Part shown: in pieces, positions 36,386-48,294 of the stretch | How positions within the stretch are numbered: position 1 is the first letter of the stretch | Layout of the letters: each line of letters begins with the position of its first letter | Assembly: GCA_907163375.1 (NCBI GenBank) | Contig: CAJQUW010012936.1 | Coordinates: 124,001 to 188,000 of the forward strand | DNA: 64,000 nt | Direction of reading: 5' to 3' | DNA from: Prostheceraeus crozeri | Lineage: Eukaryota > Platyhelminthes > Polycladida > Euryleptidae | The notes under the pieces: generated by a model | Seen by the model: the letters and a program-made list of their open reading frames with translations, nothing else | Databases searched by the model: none | What the model was told of the DNA's origin: nothing | Position numbers and translations under genes: made by a program

Positions 36386-36852
36386 AATCAAATCTCAACA
36401 GATGCAGTCACCACGAGATAGGATTCGGTGTGTTGGGCCTCATCAGTCGTGGGTAGGCTCGAACCAGCGACGTTGGAGTTAGATGACATGCAAGCACATC
36501 CTCTTACCACGAAGATACTGGACCATCTTTTGAGAGCGTGAATTAGCCAGGAAGGCACTGCTTTAACGCAGGCACGTGGAGGGCGGATTGAGTGGCGCCT
36601 GCGTGAAGCGCCTCAGTGTCGGATGTGGAATTATATGGTTGTAGAATGCAATCTACCCTCCCCGTGCCTGCGTTAAAGGAATGCCTTCCTAGCTAATTCA
36701 CGCTCTCAACAGATGGTCCGATGGCCTTGTGGTTAGAAGGTGTGCTTTCACGTCCTCTAGGTACAATGTCGCTGGTCCAAACCTACCCACGACTGATGAG
36801 GCCCAACAGGCCGAAATACTCCTCGTGGTGGTTGCATCTGTTGAGATTTGAT
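36386..36852. mobile_element. two tRNA-derived SINEs in inverted orientation
   Basis: The left arm (36386-36583, minus sense) and right arm (36655-36852, plus sense) are similar. Each has an A-box-like block (right: TGGCCTTGTGGTTAGAAGG), a B-box-like block (left in minus sense: GCTGGTTCGAGCCTACC), the body CCCACGACTGATGAGGCCCA and the tail CATCTGTTGAGATTTGAT. The two meet near 36600 through GTTAAAG/CTTTAAC and GCCTGCG-type sequences. The pair could fold into a long hairpin. It lies in a host-gene intron. Confidence 0.75.
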
Positions 36853-37522
36853 AAAGAACACACGTCGCTAATAATTTAGAGGTAATCCATAAAGGACGGT
36901 TGCAAAAAATAGCATTGTTTGACCGCATGCAAGTCTACTTGAAGTCTAACTTTCCGAATGCCCTTCGATGCTTTCGTCCTTTGTGGATGACCCCTCATTT
37001 ATCGATAAGCATTTTGAGTATATCAAATTCCACTAACTTAGTAAGGAAATCGCAGCGAAGCAATATCTAATAACTGAGCAAATACACGAACAGCAGAAGG
37101 AACGCACAACAACGAAATAACATCATCTAATACAATTTCATTACATGATAACATTAATAAGAAAATAAATAATCGAATCTGAGGTTATACCGTACATATC
37201 CATTGAAATGTAACGCAATGATATTATAGAAAAGGATATCTATGATACACAACCGAAATAGCACTTAAAAACAACAGGCTATCTAAAATCGCGATCACCA
37301 GCGCCTTACCCTGAATTTCTCATCGATAGCAATGACCGTTGGCTGGAATTAAGTCTAACATCAAAAGATAAATGAGATTCTTTCTTAATGATTTATCAAA
37401 TTCCAACAGCGAAAGTTTTCAATTTTTGTCTCACATTAAATTATACATAAATTACCTTCTACTGATATTTTCAATAGTAGCATGCACGATGTCGTATTAT
37501 ATAGCGAAGAAACACAACTGAC
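36853..37522. other. intronic stretch, nothing seen
   Basis: AT-rich sequence 3' (minus sense) of the exon at 37523. No gene, repeat or element was recognised. Confidence 0.4.
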
Positions 37523-38138
37523 CTGTTCAATGCTTCCATAGAGCGACTCCTCATCATCAGGAGATCAGATGATGATCCACTGCTTTCACTTGGTCCTATT
37601 CGACTCCGATGTTGCCTCACTTGTCTCCAGGTCGTCTTCACAGGAGCACCGTTTTTACCTCCCGTTCTCAGCAGTGATCCTTCATCGCCACCCTCCGTTC
37701 CTGTGTCTCCAGCGCTCTCTGGTTCAGTTCCACTACCTCCACCTATCAAATTCAACCTCTCCTTGCTTGCTGTTGTGTGAATTCGGCCCCATGTAGTCAG
37801 ACGTCGTCTCGAAGATGGACTATCAACTCCTTCATCACTGGCTTCATGTGTCGACAATTCCTGGCTTGATGTCCATCGCATAAGACCACCACTCGTCCGG
37901 CGAGCGGCTACTTCTGCCCATGTACTTCTTGACGACTTCCGCTTCTGTACAACTGTTTGCTGAGGCTTCTGACTGCGTTGCGGCGAAGAGGTAGAATGTG
38001 GAGAAGTCTCAGAGCGTCGAGAACGAGTCAACTTAGGAGAACTATCACAACTGTTGACCGCAACTTGAGCGGAACCCGAAGTCTCGTAAATCAGCTTGTA
38101 TTCCGGCACTCGACGCAACAGAGCACTTTGTAAGAGAG
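37523..38138 (-). CDS. host gene exon, Ser/Arg-rich scaffold region
   Basis: A 616-bp exon (205 codons, phase 1 to 2) with acceptor CTTTGTTTTCCAG and donor AACAG|GTCAGT. It begins ALLQSALLRRVPEYKLIYET, which looks structured, then becomes rich in Ser, Arg and Thr: SRRSETSPHSTSSPQR, KRKSSRSTWAEVAARRTSGG, a DEGVDSPSSRRR block, a GGGSGTEPESAGDTGTEGGD stretch and MMRSRSMEALNR. The last, RSRSMEAL, resembles 14-3-3 or basophilic-kinase sites (inference). The phases agree with its neighbours on both sides. Confidence 0.8.
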
Positions 38139-38442
38139 CTGGAAAACAAAGAATTCCTTCATCAACACACGTGTTCACTCGATAATATATCATCTTGATG
38201 CAGCTGTCACAGAAAATGCGTTATTCCAAAGAGAAGCCCTTCTGAAAGTATCATGCTGATTTTGAATTACTCATCTTGGTACTAGTAATTTGTAACTCGC
38301 TACTCGCATAATAAAGGAGCATTTTCACGATTTTTTAAAAAAAAATTCAACCCTCCGTGTGACCGGAGCTTGAACCCTACTCCATTCAGAACTGCCTCAA
38401 TCCGGGTTGACCAGGTTCCGGTAGAACTGCACATGTACTAAT

Positions 38443-38778
38443 CAGGGATGCGGAGTCGGAGTCCTATCAAATGATAGGACTCCGGCCCATCACTAGACCC
38501 GACATATAATACAAACAAAGGAGGCGAGGAGACAAGTCGTATGCATCCAAACTAAAAGCGAAATTTGACAAACTTTCATCGAAAAATGATTGATAATTGA
38601 TACAGCAATTATCACTAAAGACAGGCTCAAGCAAGCCTATAATGATCTATGATGTAGGATACTAGCCAATTTTCAAAAAACTAGACTTAACATACTTGCC
38701 ACCCAGAGTCGGAGTCGGAGTCCTATCAACCCCCGGAGTCACAAATCAATATCAAAATGATAGGACTCCGCATCCCTG
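38443..38778. mobile_element. hAT MITE with perfect 8-bp duplication
   Basis: The ends CAGGGATGCGGAGTC (38443) and the inverted GGACTCCGCATCCCTG (to 38778) are near-perfect terminal repeats. The 8-bp sequence GTACTAAT is repeated exactly at 38435-38442 and 38779-38786. It has no coding capacity. The GGAGTCGGAGTCC motif recurs inside both ends. Confidence 0.9.
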
Positions 38779-39039
38779 GTACTAATTTGCATAGACTATA
38801 CACTGAACGCTTTACGATCGACTAACTAGCGTTGCAATAGCTGCACGTCGACATAATGATAACACCATCCCCTCGCGACGGTTAATAGCAAAATTTCATG
38901 TAGGGATATCATGTTCATCTTCGAAATGCAAGTTTTCAGGGTAGTCTGATATCGTGGATTGTAGACCTATCTGCAGATCCATGAGTGTAGTAGACATGGA
39001 ACGATTAGCCAATATTGAGAAATGTTGACTATGATTGAG

Positions 39040-39815
39040 AACATGATTAGAATGTTCAAATATTTGATTACGATTGATTGAAGTTTTGAAGAATATGATT
39101 ATGATTAAGGCGGCCATAGGCTTGATTATGATTATGATTGATTAAGGTGTTCGAAATTGGGACTATGATTAATTTGGTCAGACGCTTTATCATGAAGACT
39201 GGGTAGGTTGAATATGATACTGATTACGTCTTTCAGACAGTTTGTCGGATCAGTGATAATTATAGTGCGTTGAAGTATCAATTTGAATTGTGAGAAAGAT
39301 GATTAATACTGTGCAGTCATAGCAGTATTCATTAAAACTCATCTCCTTGTTCAATTAATAAGCTTTCTGAATTAGTATTACTGCAGGTAATTATTCGATT
39401 TTGTTCAGTATCATCATGGCGTACAAATTGACAAAAACATTGAATTCAGCAGTCTATTGAGTTTTTTTGATAATCTAAAGTACACGTAAAGAGAAAGCAT
39501 CAGAGGGATGATATTGAAGGGAACATATTCTATGACGAGGCGTGAACTCATGTTTATGACCGTGCATCAAGCATTGGTACTCTCTGAGACATTGCACACT
39601 TTCAGTCCTCACGTAGTGTAGCGGTCACTGTCATCGGCGGCCGTGTTCTTATCTCAACTGATGCTCGGATGACCAAAAATCAAATTTAATCAAATTTGCT
39701 GATTAATAAACGTGATTTTGATTATGATTAATGATTGATGATTGAACTAAATTTCAATGACGTGATTACGATTATGATTAACCTCAAAAAGTTAATTCAT
39801 TATGATTTTGATTGA
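39040..39815. repeat. degenerate GATTATGATTA simple repeats
   Basis: Two clusters (about 39040-39160 and 39660-39815) are rich in variants of GATTATGATTG, separated by about 500 bp of ordinary sequence. Confidence 0.6.
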
Positions 39816-39926
39816 TTAATCCAGCTCTACCCAATAGCAAACTACCTATGAGTAACTCGAGTTTCGACCACAACACTAGAATGAACCCTGTCTATAAGAC
39901 ACCACGCATATTGAGATTTCTGTTAC

Positions 39927-40446
39927 CTTGTGTTCCTGACCACGAGGTCTGATCGATGTTGGAGACTCCTGTAAGCTGATCTGATGAATCACTGGTCACA
40001 CTGACCGTCTGATTCCTCCCGGAATCTTGTCCATTCAACTTCAAGCGGTTTACTTCTTCATCCAAGTCATCTGGGTAGAAGAGACAGCCATCAGATCGGC
40101 TGTTCACCATCTGTAGGTTTGACACTCCCCTGGCAGATTGGCGCGATCCATTCATCTGCAGGGAATCTTCATCCAATGGAGTTCCAACGATGAGATTGGC
40201 ATCAAAAGGGATGCTGAACTCTTCATCGAAGAAATATTCTCCTGACGTCATCATTGGCGGCCCACCACCGCCCATACCGGCCCGTGCACCGCCGGTGCCG
40301 GCTCTCCCCACACGGGAGGCTTGACTCAGCTGGATGGAAGCTGTCGAGGTGAACATGATGCTGGGAGTGCTGGTTCGACGTACTGGAGCGGTCTGAGCAT
40401 TGTTCCGAGGCAGTGTCATACTGCTCCGGACTTCACTGTACGATGT
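39927..40446 (-). CDS. host gene exon, most 5' well-supported exon
   Basis: A 520-bp exon (173 codons plus one base, phase 0 to 1) with acceptor CTGTTCTCTTGCAG and donor ACAAG|GTAACA. The product starts TSYSEVRSSMTLPRNNAQ, has a Gly/Ala-rich stretch (GRAGTGGARAGMGGGGPP), then an acidic segment with EYFFDEEFSIPFDANLIVGT and FYPDDLDEEVNRLKL, ending SWSGTQ. It begins at a splice acceptor in phase 0 and no start codon is in place, so an earlier exon must exist. The reading frame joins the exon at 38138 with a consistent phase. Confidence 0.75.
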
Positions 40447-41500
40447 CTGCAAGAGAACAGAAAACAGCTGATTCGTACGTGTGCGACATAAATCAGCAAG
40501 ACTTTTGAAACAAAGGTTCAGTCCAGATAGTTCATTCTCGATATTACAGTGCCGTCAAAATGTCTTGGCTCACCCTTGAAAGATATGTGTTTAAGTATAT
40601 AACACTCAAATGCTGCAATTACGGCTGAAAGGTGTAAGTATTTGACTGTGTGACTCATTAATGTTAGGCACCATAAACTTCACTCAGATTTGCGGAAAAA
40701 ACCGTTGAGTGAATGCCAAAGGCAGGGCCGATGGCAGCGCAGCGAATTATTGAGCTCACTTTGTGTTGTTCCCTCAACTATTGAAAGAATTTCTGACCTG
40801 TTTACAGCATAAATTATGTTCCTATTACAATAACACACTTAAAATTACATTGCCTTTATTGCAGTTATGTGCATGAAATTATATTTTGATTCAAAGAGGC
40901 TTAAGTGAAAGCTTCTTCACTTTAAATAAAAAGAAATATTTAAAGCAACTAATTTCAGTATGCGCTCTGTAAAGTATACTGCATGCGAACAAGGTGCCAA
41001 AATATTATTACTGGCTTTTACTTGATCTATATTAACAAATGAAGCAGAAAATATGGACAAATCTTCGAATAACACTTTTATCGAGCAACGACACTAATCT
41101 ACTAAAATCCACGAGGATGAGCCAAGACATTTTGACAACACTGTAGATGACGTCGACTTGAAGCGATCGAAGTTATTAGATTATTGAAAATTGCAATGAT
41201 AAGGGAAATGTAGCTTACAAGCAAACGAGAAAATCTAAGCGGTAATTCAGGTTTACAATCACGTTTTTTTAATTTGATGTAAAGCCTGGAATATTAATTC
41301 ACAAGATTGTTTATGAAGTTAAACATGAGAATCACTATGAAAGCATAAGAAAAGTGAATTTATTTCAAAACTGAAACACAACATAAACAGTTTTGTAATT
41401 TACGCATTGCTTACTGTGTGTCTTCTGGTTCTTCAATTGTCTATTTGTTGAGCTATGGATAATAAACAATTCTGCACACTATCTGTACATATCGTGAATA
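40447..41500. other. intronic stretch, no gene seen
   Basis: Presumed intron upstream of the exon at 40446. A TGCCGTCAAAATGTCTTGGCTCACCC-like block (40550) recurs inverted near 41115-41140 (GAGCCAAGACATTTTGACAAC), suggesting an element with inverted ends of about 600 bp. Confidence 0.4.
40549..41143. mobile_element. possible small DNA transposon with inverted ends
   Basis: The block TCAAAATGTCTTGGCTCA at 40555-40572 matches the reverse complement of TGAGCCAAGACATTTTGA at 41118-41135. Flanking CAGTGCCG and CACTGTAG bases extend the symmetry weakly. A possible Mariner-like MITE (many have a CAGTG end), but no duplication was verified and no transposase frame exists. Confidence 0.5.
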
Positions 41501-42391
41501 ATTATTTTCACGAAGACTAAAAAGTCAACTTTTCAGTACGAGAAGCGATATCGATGTCGAGAAGGCGCAGAGATCGAAAAGGTATTGAAAGGACTTTTCA
41601 ACCGAGTGAAGGTAATATATTTCTATGCATGTATCTCCATCTATAACATGTTGGATATCTACGTCCTATTTGTCGGCCATGCCATGCGTGACATTAAGGA
41701 GTCTATGGCCATACTTAGAAATGCATGATATTTCTATCCATGGACTAGGAATAGACATAGGCCACTAAACATTTCAAGACACTTTTTGAATTTCATTTTG
41801 ATAAGAATTATACCTGTATGTCCAGTATTTGTTACATTCTATTCATTAGCCAAATGGCGACTTAAAAATGAAAAGAACCTCAGAAATTATAATAAAGAAA
41901 ATAACAGCAGTAAAGATACGAAGATCCAAGGAGTCAGTTTTACCGAATCTTGTCACCTATCTGACAGAAAGCCAAAATACCGGTTATGTAGACAATTGTG
42001 TCAATAACAAATCGTTTTTTTTTGTTTTATTGTTATAATGAAATTGCTTGTTATAATAAATAACAATTGTGATATTTTTGATTCTGTATTAGGTCGATGT
42101 GATTCAATTGAGCACATTGTAACGCTCCTATGTTTCAAATGCTAGACTTAGGCACTTGTCAAGGATATTCAACGTAACAATCAAAGTAATATATAGAGAA
42201 ATAATATCATGACGTAAATATACTTTGCAGCATGAAAGTTCACCATAAACTGCTAAGTGTTGACCGCAAAGCTGACCAGGGACTGTAAAGTGCTGACCAA
42301 GGACAGCAAAGTTGAACAGGGAAGTAATGCTCATGAGCTACTGAGGGCTATGGTAATATCAACTTTTCAACACATGCATAGAAATAAACTA
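41501..42391. repeat. unknown interspersed repeat, copy 1
   Basis: Shares most of its length with 60727-61552 and part with 43474-43895. Common blocks include ATTATTTTCACGAAGA, AGGACTTTTCAACCGAGTGA and CTCAACTTTTCAACACAT-like ends. No coding region or terminal repeats were recognised. Confidence 0.65.
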
Positions 42392-43473
42392 TTAACATTA
42401 ATCCAAAACCAAAGGAACTCGGAAAGCAGTTATCCATTAGAGGAAATTCTATCAATAATAAAATAATTCTACAAATAATCAGAAGAATGCTCATTCTTCT
42501 ACAGCCTAAATTCTATAATCACTTTATCATGCTTCCTTGATGAAAACTCAGGACCACTGAAAAGAAATGCGACCACGCATACGAGCATATCATAATTTGA
42601 AAGATGAGAACCGGACTTGGAACCGGTGCAGATTTCTTGACCGTTAACGGAACCGGTATCGGTATACCGGCTTTTTGAAACACTTCAATGATAAGCATCG
42701 CACAATACACCTCTATCATAAAGTTGGAATTTACCATCATCATTGGAGTGGTAAGTTTTCTATTATTTCGAATGCTTACTTGATCAATGAAATTTTCTAA
42801 TGACCTACGTAATGCAAATAAAAAAGTTTCTAATCAAATAGAATCAAACGGAACGGAAATGTGTGTATTTTATCATAAAGTCCACAGCAGTTTGCCAAAC
42901 CACTTTGATAATAGCCTAAGTTCCAAATTATTGTATGTGGTAGACTTTATATTGGAAAGAATACATTTTTGAATCATCATCGCTATGGACATCATTCGTA
43001 TAGACCGGAACGAAGAGGTATATGGTTCGCTTTTATGATCAACTGCGTTTTGTCTCGGTAAAAATGACTGATAAACTGCTTCATATGTAGTGGAGATGAA
43101 ACATCACAGCTTGAAGAACTAAAATACACCTACAAGAAACAGCCCTGAGGACTGCATTCTAAATATCTCTCTTGATTTCTGGTAGGATCTAGAAGTACGA
43201 ACAATGTCAATCGAAACTCCTATAAATAACCAAGCTCCGGGGCAAGCTGGAGGAATCTATCACCGCAGCTACTATACCACTGCATCTGTGCAAGGAGGAT
43301 CGGCCACTGTAGAGCATGCGTTGGATTGGCATCCGCAAATACACGGAAAGTCTGATGAACCATTCGGGTTGAAGGCTGATGAAAGTATGAACTTAGTTAG
43401 CATGCAAACACTCAAAACAGCACTTGGATATTGCAAAATACACAAAATCGTTAAATTCCAAAAAACTGTGAAG
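42392..43473. other. stretch without supported gene
   Basis: A GGAACCGGT-rich patch at 42610-42670 resembles decayed transposon-end sequence. A 96-codon plus-strand frame starts at 43204 and runs into repeat copy 2; its first 75 residues have no recognisable domain. Confidence 0.35.
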
Positions 43474-43895
43474 GTACTGAAAAGGACTTTTTAATCGAAT
43501 GAAGGTAATTTATTTCTATGCATACATGTTCATGTGGAAGATGTTAGATATCTTAGCGTCCTATATGTCGGCCATACCATGACATTAAGAAGTCTATGGG
43601 CATACTAGGAATTGCATAATATTTCTTTCTATCCACGGACTAGGAATAGACATAGGCTACTAAACATTGCGCAAGACTTTTTGAATTTAATTTTGATCCG
43701 AATTATACCTGTGTGTCTAGTATTTGTTACATTCCATTAATTAGCCAAATGGAGACTGAAAAAGATAATAACAGTACATAAAGATACGAAGATCCAAGGA
43801 GTCAATGTTATCGAATATTGTCAGCTATCTGACAGAAAATTTAAATACCGCTGATGTTGCTCATATTGATAATTGTGTCAATAATAAATCGTTTA
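43474..43895. repeat. unknown interspersed repeat, copy 2 (partial)
   Basis: Matches the central part of copies 1 and 3, for example the GAAGGTAATWTATTTCT block and the GACATTAAG block. Confidence 0.6.
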
Positions 43896-44440
43896 TCGAT
43901 AGTTAAGATGCAATCACTGAAATCTACACTCGAATATTGCAAAATACACAAAATCTTAAAATTCCAAACAAAACGATTTTTACAAGAAGTGAATTTTGAA
44001 GTATGTATGTCAAGAAGTCAATAAATGTTTATTTCCAAAATTTTTAGAAAACAATTGGAGAACACTTAGAAGCAGTGTTTTTTAAGGGGTTTTACGCACA
44101 CGAAACGTGCGCGCAATATTGTCTCCTCTTATAATTATCAAATATCATACAATCATATACCTTCAGAAGTTCAGAAATTAGAAGCCGCCGTTTCATCGCG
44201 GACATTTTTCTCAAAGAGTATCAATGAATTTGCCAAACTTTGAGATAGAAAATGAAGAGGTTTTGTGATTGGTCGAGAACTGACGCTTCTCATTTGTCAA
44301 CGATGACAATAGTTTCAATCAGGAACAATGGAACTTCACCTATCGTTGATAACGGTTTGAGAGCGACGCTGTCCTGAATCATGGACTTAGAAAATCCATG
44401 CCTGTATCAGTCATGGCAGCAAACGGGAAGCTCGTGATTC

Positions 44441-44575
44441 TAGGCTGCACTCGCGTTCGAGAAATGAAATCCCTTGTTTTTCAGCAAAACCTTTAGTAAA
44501 AAGAAAAAAAGAGTTTTTACTAAAGGTTTTGCAGAAAATCAAGGTAGTGCATTTTTCGAACACGAGTGCAGCCTA
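44441..44575. repeat. near-perfect palindrome of about 135 bp (foldback MITE)
   Basis: The outer TAGGCTGCACTCG...CGAGTGCAGCCTA ends and the inner GCAAAACCTTTAGTAAAAA/TTTTTACTAAAGGTTTTGC arms form one hairpin with a loop of about ten bases (GAAAAAAAGA). Only a few mismatches interrupt the stem. Confidence 0.8.
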
Positions 44576-45809
44576 TAACCATGTCTGTGTAACTACTATC
44601 GCACTCGCTACTCAGTCTAACTATTTTCTTTCTATGAATTACCGGAGCAGACTTAGGGTTAAGATCTCGATTCATACTTCTTCAATTGCGATAATAATGG
44701 AAATGGATTGATGTGGATGGTGGCATAAAGATGAAAAATATTGAAATAGGCCTTGTCAATGATGAAATGAAATGTTAATGAATTAAAGGGATGTTGTGTT
44801 CCTTGAAATAGTTGCTACGCCGTCTCAAGTACGAGAAAAGAAAGACAAGAAAATACGGGTTAATCCTTTGGAATGACCATCTTCAAACATGCTTCATTAA
44901 CTATTGTATATTTCTAAGGTCTCGCACTACTTCTTTGAATTTACCAGTAGTGAGATGATATCGTATGTTCTAGAAGCGGATGAAAACATGGAATAACAAT
45001 GCATTGGCGCCTCAGACATACCAGACACGCATCACTGAAGACAATTATTATATAATCTTCTGGCTGCCATCTCGGTTCCACTGCTAGAACACAAGGACCG
45101 ACTGTATACTATCGTTTTCATCAAGTATTTAAGTGACATCAAATGTGATAGATATATTCAAAATGAGATGCCAATCAGAGAGAGCGTCTCTATTTAATTT
45201 CTTTGATGACAAATGCTTCACCGTTACCGCTTCTCGTTTCAATATTTCATACAGACCGATTCCTGTCACAGAGATCATTGTTTCATCTCATGATAGAGTA
45301 TTGTGCATTCTGTTACAGCGATTATCATGAGGCCAAAACAGATTTAACTAATACACTTGACGAAATAATATACAGCATTATTTTGTTGAACAAGCATCAG
45401 GGATTCTCAAAAATTATTTGAATTTCAATTAGACGTCAGAGGTGAATAAAACCTCGGCCTCATTGATTCTTTCAAAATCAGAGATACAGCAATACCTGAA
45501 CACATCGAAATTCCATCGGTGTGGAAAGATTCGAGGCAACGTCACCTTTGTCTGCAAATTAATATGCAAGAAAGTTGACACCTCGAAACAGTCTTTCGGA
45601 CGGATGGCTGACCGCTAGAATGCTAACAATCTAAATCTTATCAAAAGGAGAAACAGCAGAGTGCGCAGTATTCACTACGAGATTCACTGTTCTTAAAATA
45701 ATGACTACACAATCTAAACCCTTCCGTCCACTGTTCACCCCCTTGCCCCCTTTGTAAATCTCAACCGCCCGACACAAAACACCTCTTCTCTTGCACACAC
45801 ATACAGACA
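44576..45809. other. stretch without supported gene
   Basis: No exon, repeat or element recognised. Confidence 0.35.
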
Positions 45810-45950
45810 TCATGGGACCTACGGGTTGCCTCCGTCGGATGTGCGGAGCTCATACGCCGCTGGGAGCGAGAGGGTTGGTCCACAATAGCAGACTGACGGC
45901 CCCAAACAGCAGGGAGGGGCTGGATTGGCCACCACCACCACGAACATGAA
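45810..45950 (+). mobile_element. possible LINE 3'-end fragment
   Basis: The plus frame reads RDLRVASVGCAELIRRWERE followed by a GGCCACCACCACCA tract, resembling the end and tail of RNase-H-type LINEs (compare the minus-strand copy ending near 48885). Low confidence. Confidence 0.3.
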
Positions 45951-46228
45951 TTATTATCTCATTTTCGTCACTTTTTCACATTTTTTCTCGATCTCAAGAA
46001 ATGCATCGATTGTTTTATGATACAACGGTGATTTTCAAAACGCTTCATTTTCATGATATAGAATCCTAAAAATTGAATGGAATAAATAGAATTGAACTAT
46101 GGCCTTCTCCTTGGATGAATTATACTGGATGCTTAAAACACAGTTCTCTCTAATTAGCCGTGATCGTGTTTCGTCTGATCAGTCCAAGTCTACAGTCTTA
46201 AGTCCACAGAATTTCTATGTCTTGAAAT

Positions 46229-48294
46229 CAGGGTTGCGGAAGCGGTCGCATCTCCATCGCTTCCACTTCCAGGCCTACCGGAAGCGTTTCCGACTGGAAC
46301 ATTACATCAAAGCTCCTGTCACTATCATATTGGGCCTCTATATGTATAGTCCGGCAGCCAGCACGAGTTTCTGCAGGGAACGAGGCCGAAAGTGAGACTT
46401 TCACAGAATGATGTACACCTCATAGTCCGGCAGCCAGAACGAGTTTCTGCAGGGAACGAGGCCGAAAGTGAGACTTTCACAGAATGATGTACACCCTATG
46501 CCTACTACGAATCGGCATGTCTGGTCCCTCGGTCAATCGGTTCCTCTTCTTGTCAGACAGGATCAAAGAAAAACACATGCTAATCCAATGGGACGCAGAT
46601 TGCTGTTTTTGGCTAAAATGAAATTTTGTTTGCTTTCTCTGATTAAACGAAAAGTACTAAGTCCAGAGTCATTATTTTTGACATGGAATGTCTTCAGGTC
46701 ATTTCCTTTAATGTTCATGTACCCCTATCTATAAAGCTAAACACATTTAGATTTGGCGAGCCTCTTAATGTCGGCAAACACAAACATTTTGAGCAACTTT
46801 ATCCACATTCAACCACATTCTTACAAACGTTGTCGATCAGAAGCATGATAATAGCAAATGCACACCAAAGGAAATGATCTGAAGACATTCCATGTCAAAA
46901 ATTATGACTCTGGGCTTAGTACTTTTCGTTTAATCAGAGAAAACATACAAAATTTAAGTTTAGCCAAAAACTGCAATCTGCGTCCCATTGGATTTACATG
47001 TGCTTTTCTTTGATCTTGTCTGACAAGAAGAGGAACTCACTAGAACTCGGCAGACGTGCCGCTTCGTAGTAGGCATAGGGTGTGCATCATTCTGTGAAAG
47101 TCTCATTTTCGGCCTCGTTCCCTGCAGAAACTCGCTCTGGCTGCCGGACTAGTATGTATACCGGTAGCTTCTCAAATTTGATAATTGAGCTTATTTTAGA
47201 ATACCTGCGGTAATAAATATTTACCTTCTCCTTTTCAGTAGCAGCCCAGTCTACTGTGTTATTTTTCACCTGTCTATTCATATAAATTGCAAAATCAATT
47301 ATAGAATCAAAGCATGGAACTTTGATTTTTTGTTACTTATTGATGTTATTGCCGTAGCTTATGTGCTCCTTTTCAGCTGTCTTAGTGTCTACTCATTAAA
47401 ACTATAAAATCAGTTATATAATCAGAAATTCGGAATTTATTTTTTGTTATTGTTACTTATTAATAGTATAAGCGTATCATGTGTTCATTTTTCGGTTGTC
47501 TACTCATATATCCTGTAAAATCAATTATAGAAACAAAACATCACACTATATTTTGCGATAGGTCTACACTCTACAACTATGTAAGCATATTCATATACAT
47601 ATTCATTTTTAGATGCAATCTATTTTTCAGTTGCTGAACTGAAAGCTATGGAACATGAAGTCCAGTCAATCACATGTAGCAGTTACATTATTGTTGATGA
47701 ATAATGGTGCTATACTGGCTCTGATTGACCGATTTTCTTTATTTTTGTTTTTGCTTAAGCTTTTGGGCTGTAGACAACAATATAGCATCACAAAGGAAAC
47801 AAATGTAATTTTTATAAGAATGGTGCTATACTGGCTCTGATTGACCGATTTTCTTTATTTTTGTTTTGCTTGATAGCTTTTGGCTTGTAGAACAACATAT
47901 TGCATAACAAAGGAAACAAATGTAATTTTATAAGAGTGAGGTATGATTTTGTGTAACATTGCTAAATGAAGATCAAATTATCTACTACTTTTTTATCTGT
48001 AACAGAAAAACAACTCAATATTCATGCTTGAAATTTCCGACAATGATATTAGTAAGCACAACTGACATATCTTCCAAATTTCAGAGAAATTCGTTCCAGT
48101 TTGGCGGAGTTAGACAAAGTTGAAGTTAAGGCGATGTTTAAGGGTGATCCATTTTTTATGAAACAATCTGTATGTAAGCATATTCATATACATATTCATT
48201 TTTAGATGCAATCTATTTTTCAGTTGCTAGTTTTCAGCGCTCCCGCTTCCGCTTCCACTAGAAATCACTGCTTCCGACCGCTTCCGCAACACTG
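46229..48294. mobile_element. hAT-like non-autonomous element hosting a foldback insertion
   Basis: The left end CAGGGTTGCGGAAGCGGTCG (46229) and inverted right end (CAGTGTTGCGGAAGCGGTCG on the minus strand, to 48294) are flanked by CTTGAAAT (46221-46228) and CCTGAAAT (48295-48302), an 8-bp duplication with one change. No transposase. It contains the foldback element at 46347-47151. Two internal direct duplications are also present: a 50-bp CTATACTGGCTCTGATTGAC block at 47710/47828, and GTAAGCATATTCATATACAT at 47581/48174. Confidence 0.8.
46347..47151. mobile_element. TAGTCCGGCAGCC foldback element, copy A
   Basis: An almost complete palindrome with ends TAGTCCGGCAGCCAG and its inverse. The arms run to about 46750 and from 46860, with a loop of about 110 bp. 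The first 76 bp of the left end are tandemly duplicated (starts at 46347 and 46423). TATGTA occurs next to both ends (46341-46346, 47153-47158) and may be the target duplication. It has no coding capacity. The same family occurs at 62419-63114. Confidence 0.8.

Larger units (their letters stand above)
38139..39926. other. intron with hAT MITE and GATTATGATTA-rich tracts
   Basis: Intron between exons at 39927 and 38138. It contains a 336-bp hAT MITE (separate entry) and two stretches of degenerate GATTATGATTA repeats (about 39040-39160 and 39660-39815). No exon is seen. Confidence 0.5.

Noticed and set aside
42735..42860. Micro-exon ending in GATCAA|GTAAGC
   Set aside because: The flanking phases do not fit the neighbouring exon and the coding piece would be only 28 bases.
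43204..43494. Plus-strand gene of 96 codons
   Set aside because: It runs into repeat copy 2 and shows no known domain or supported splicing.
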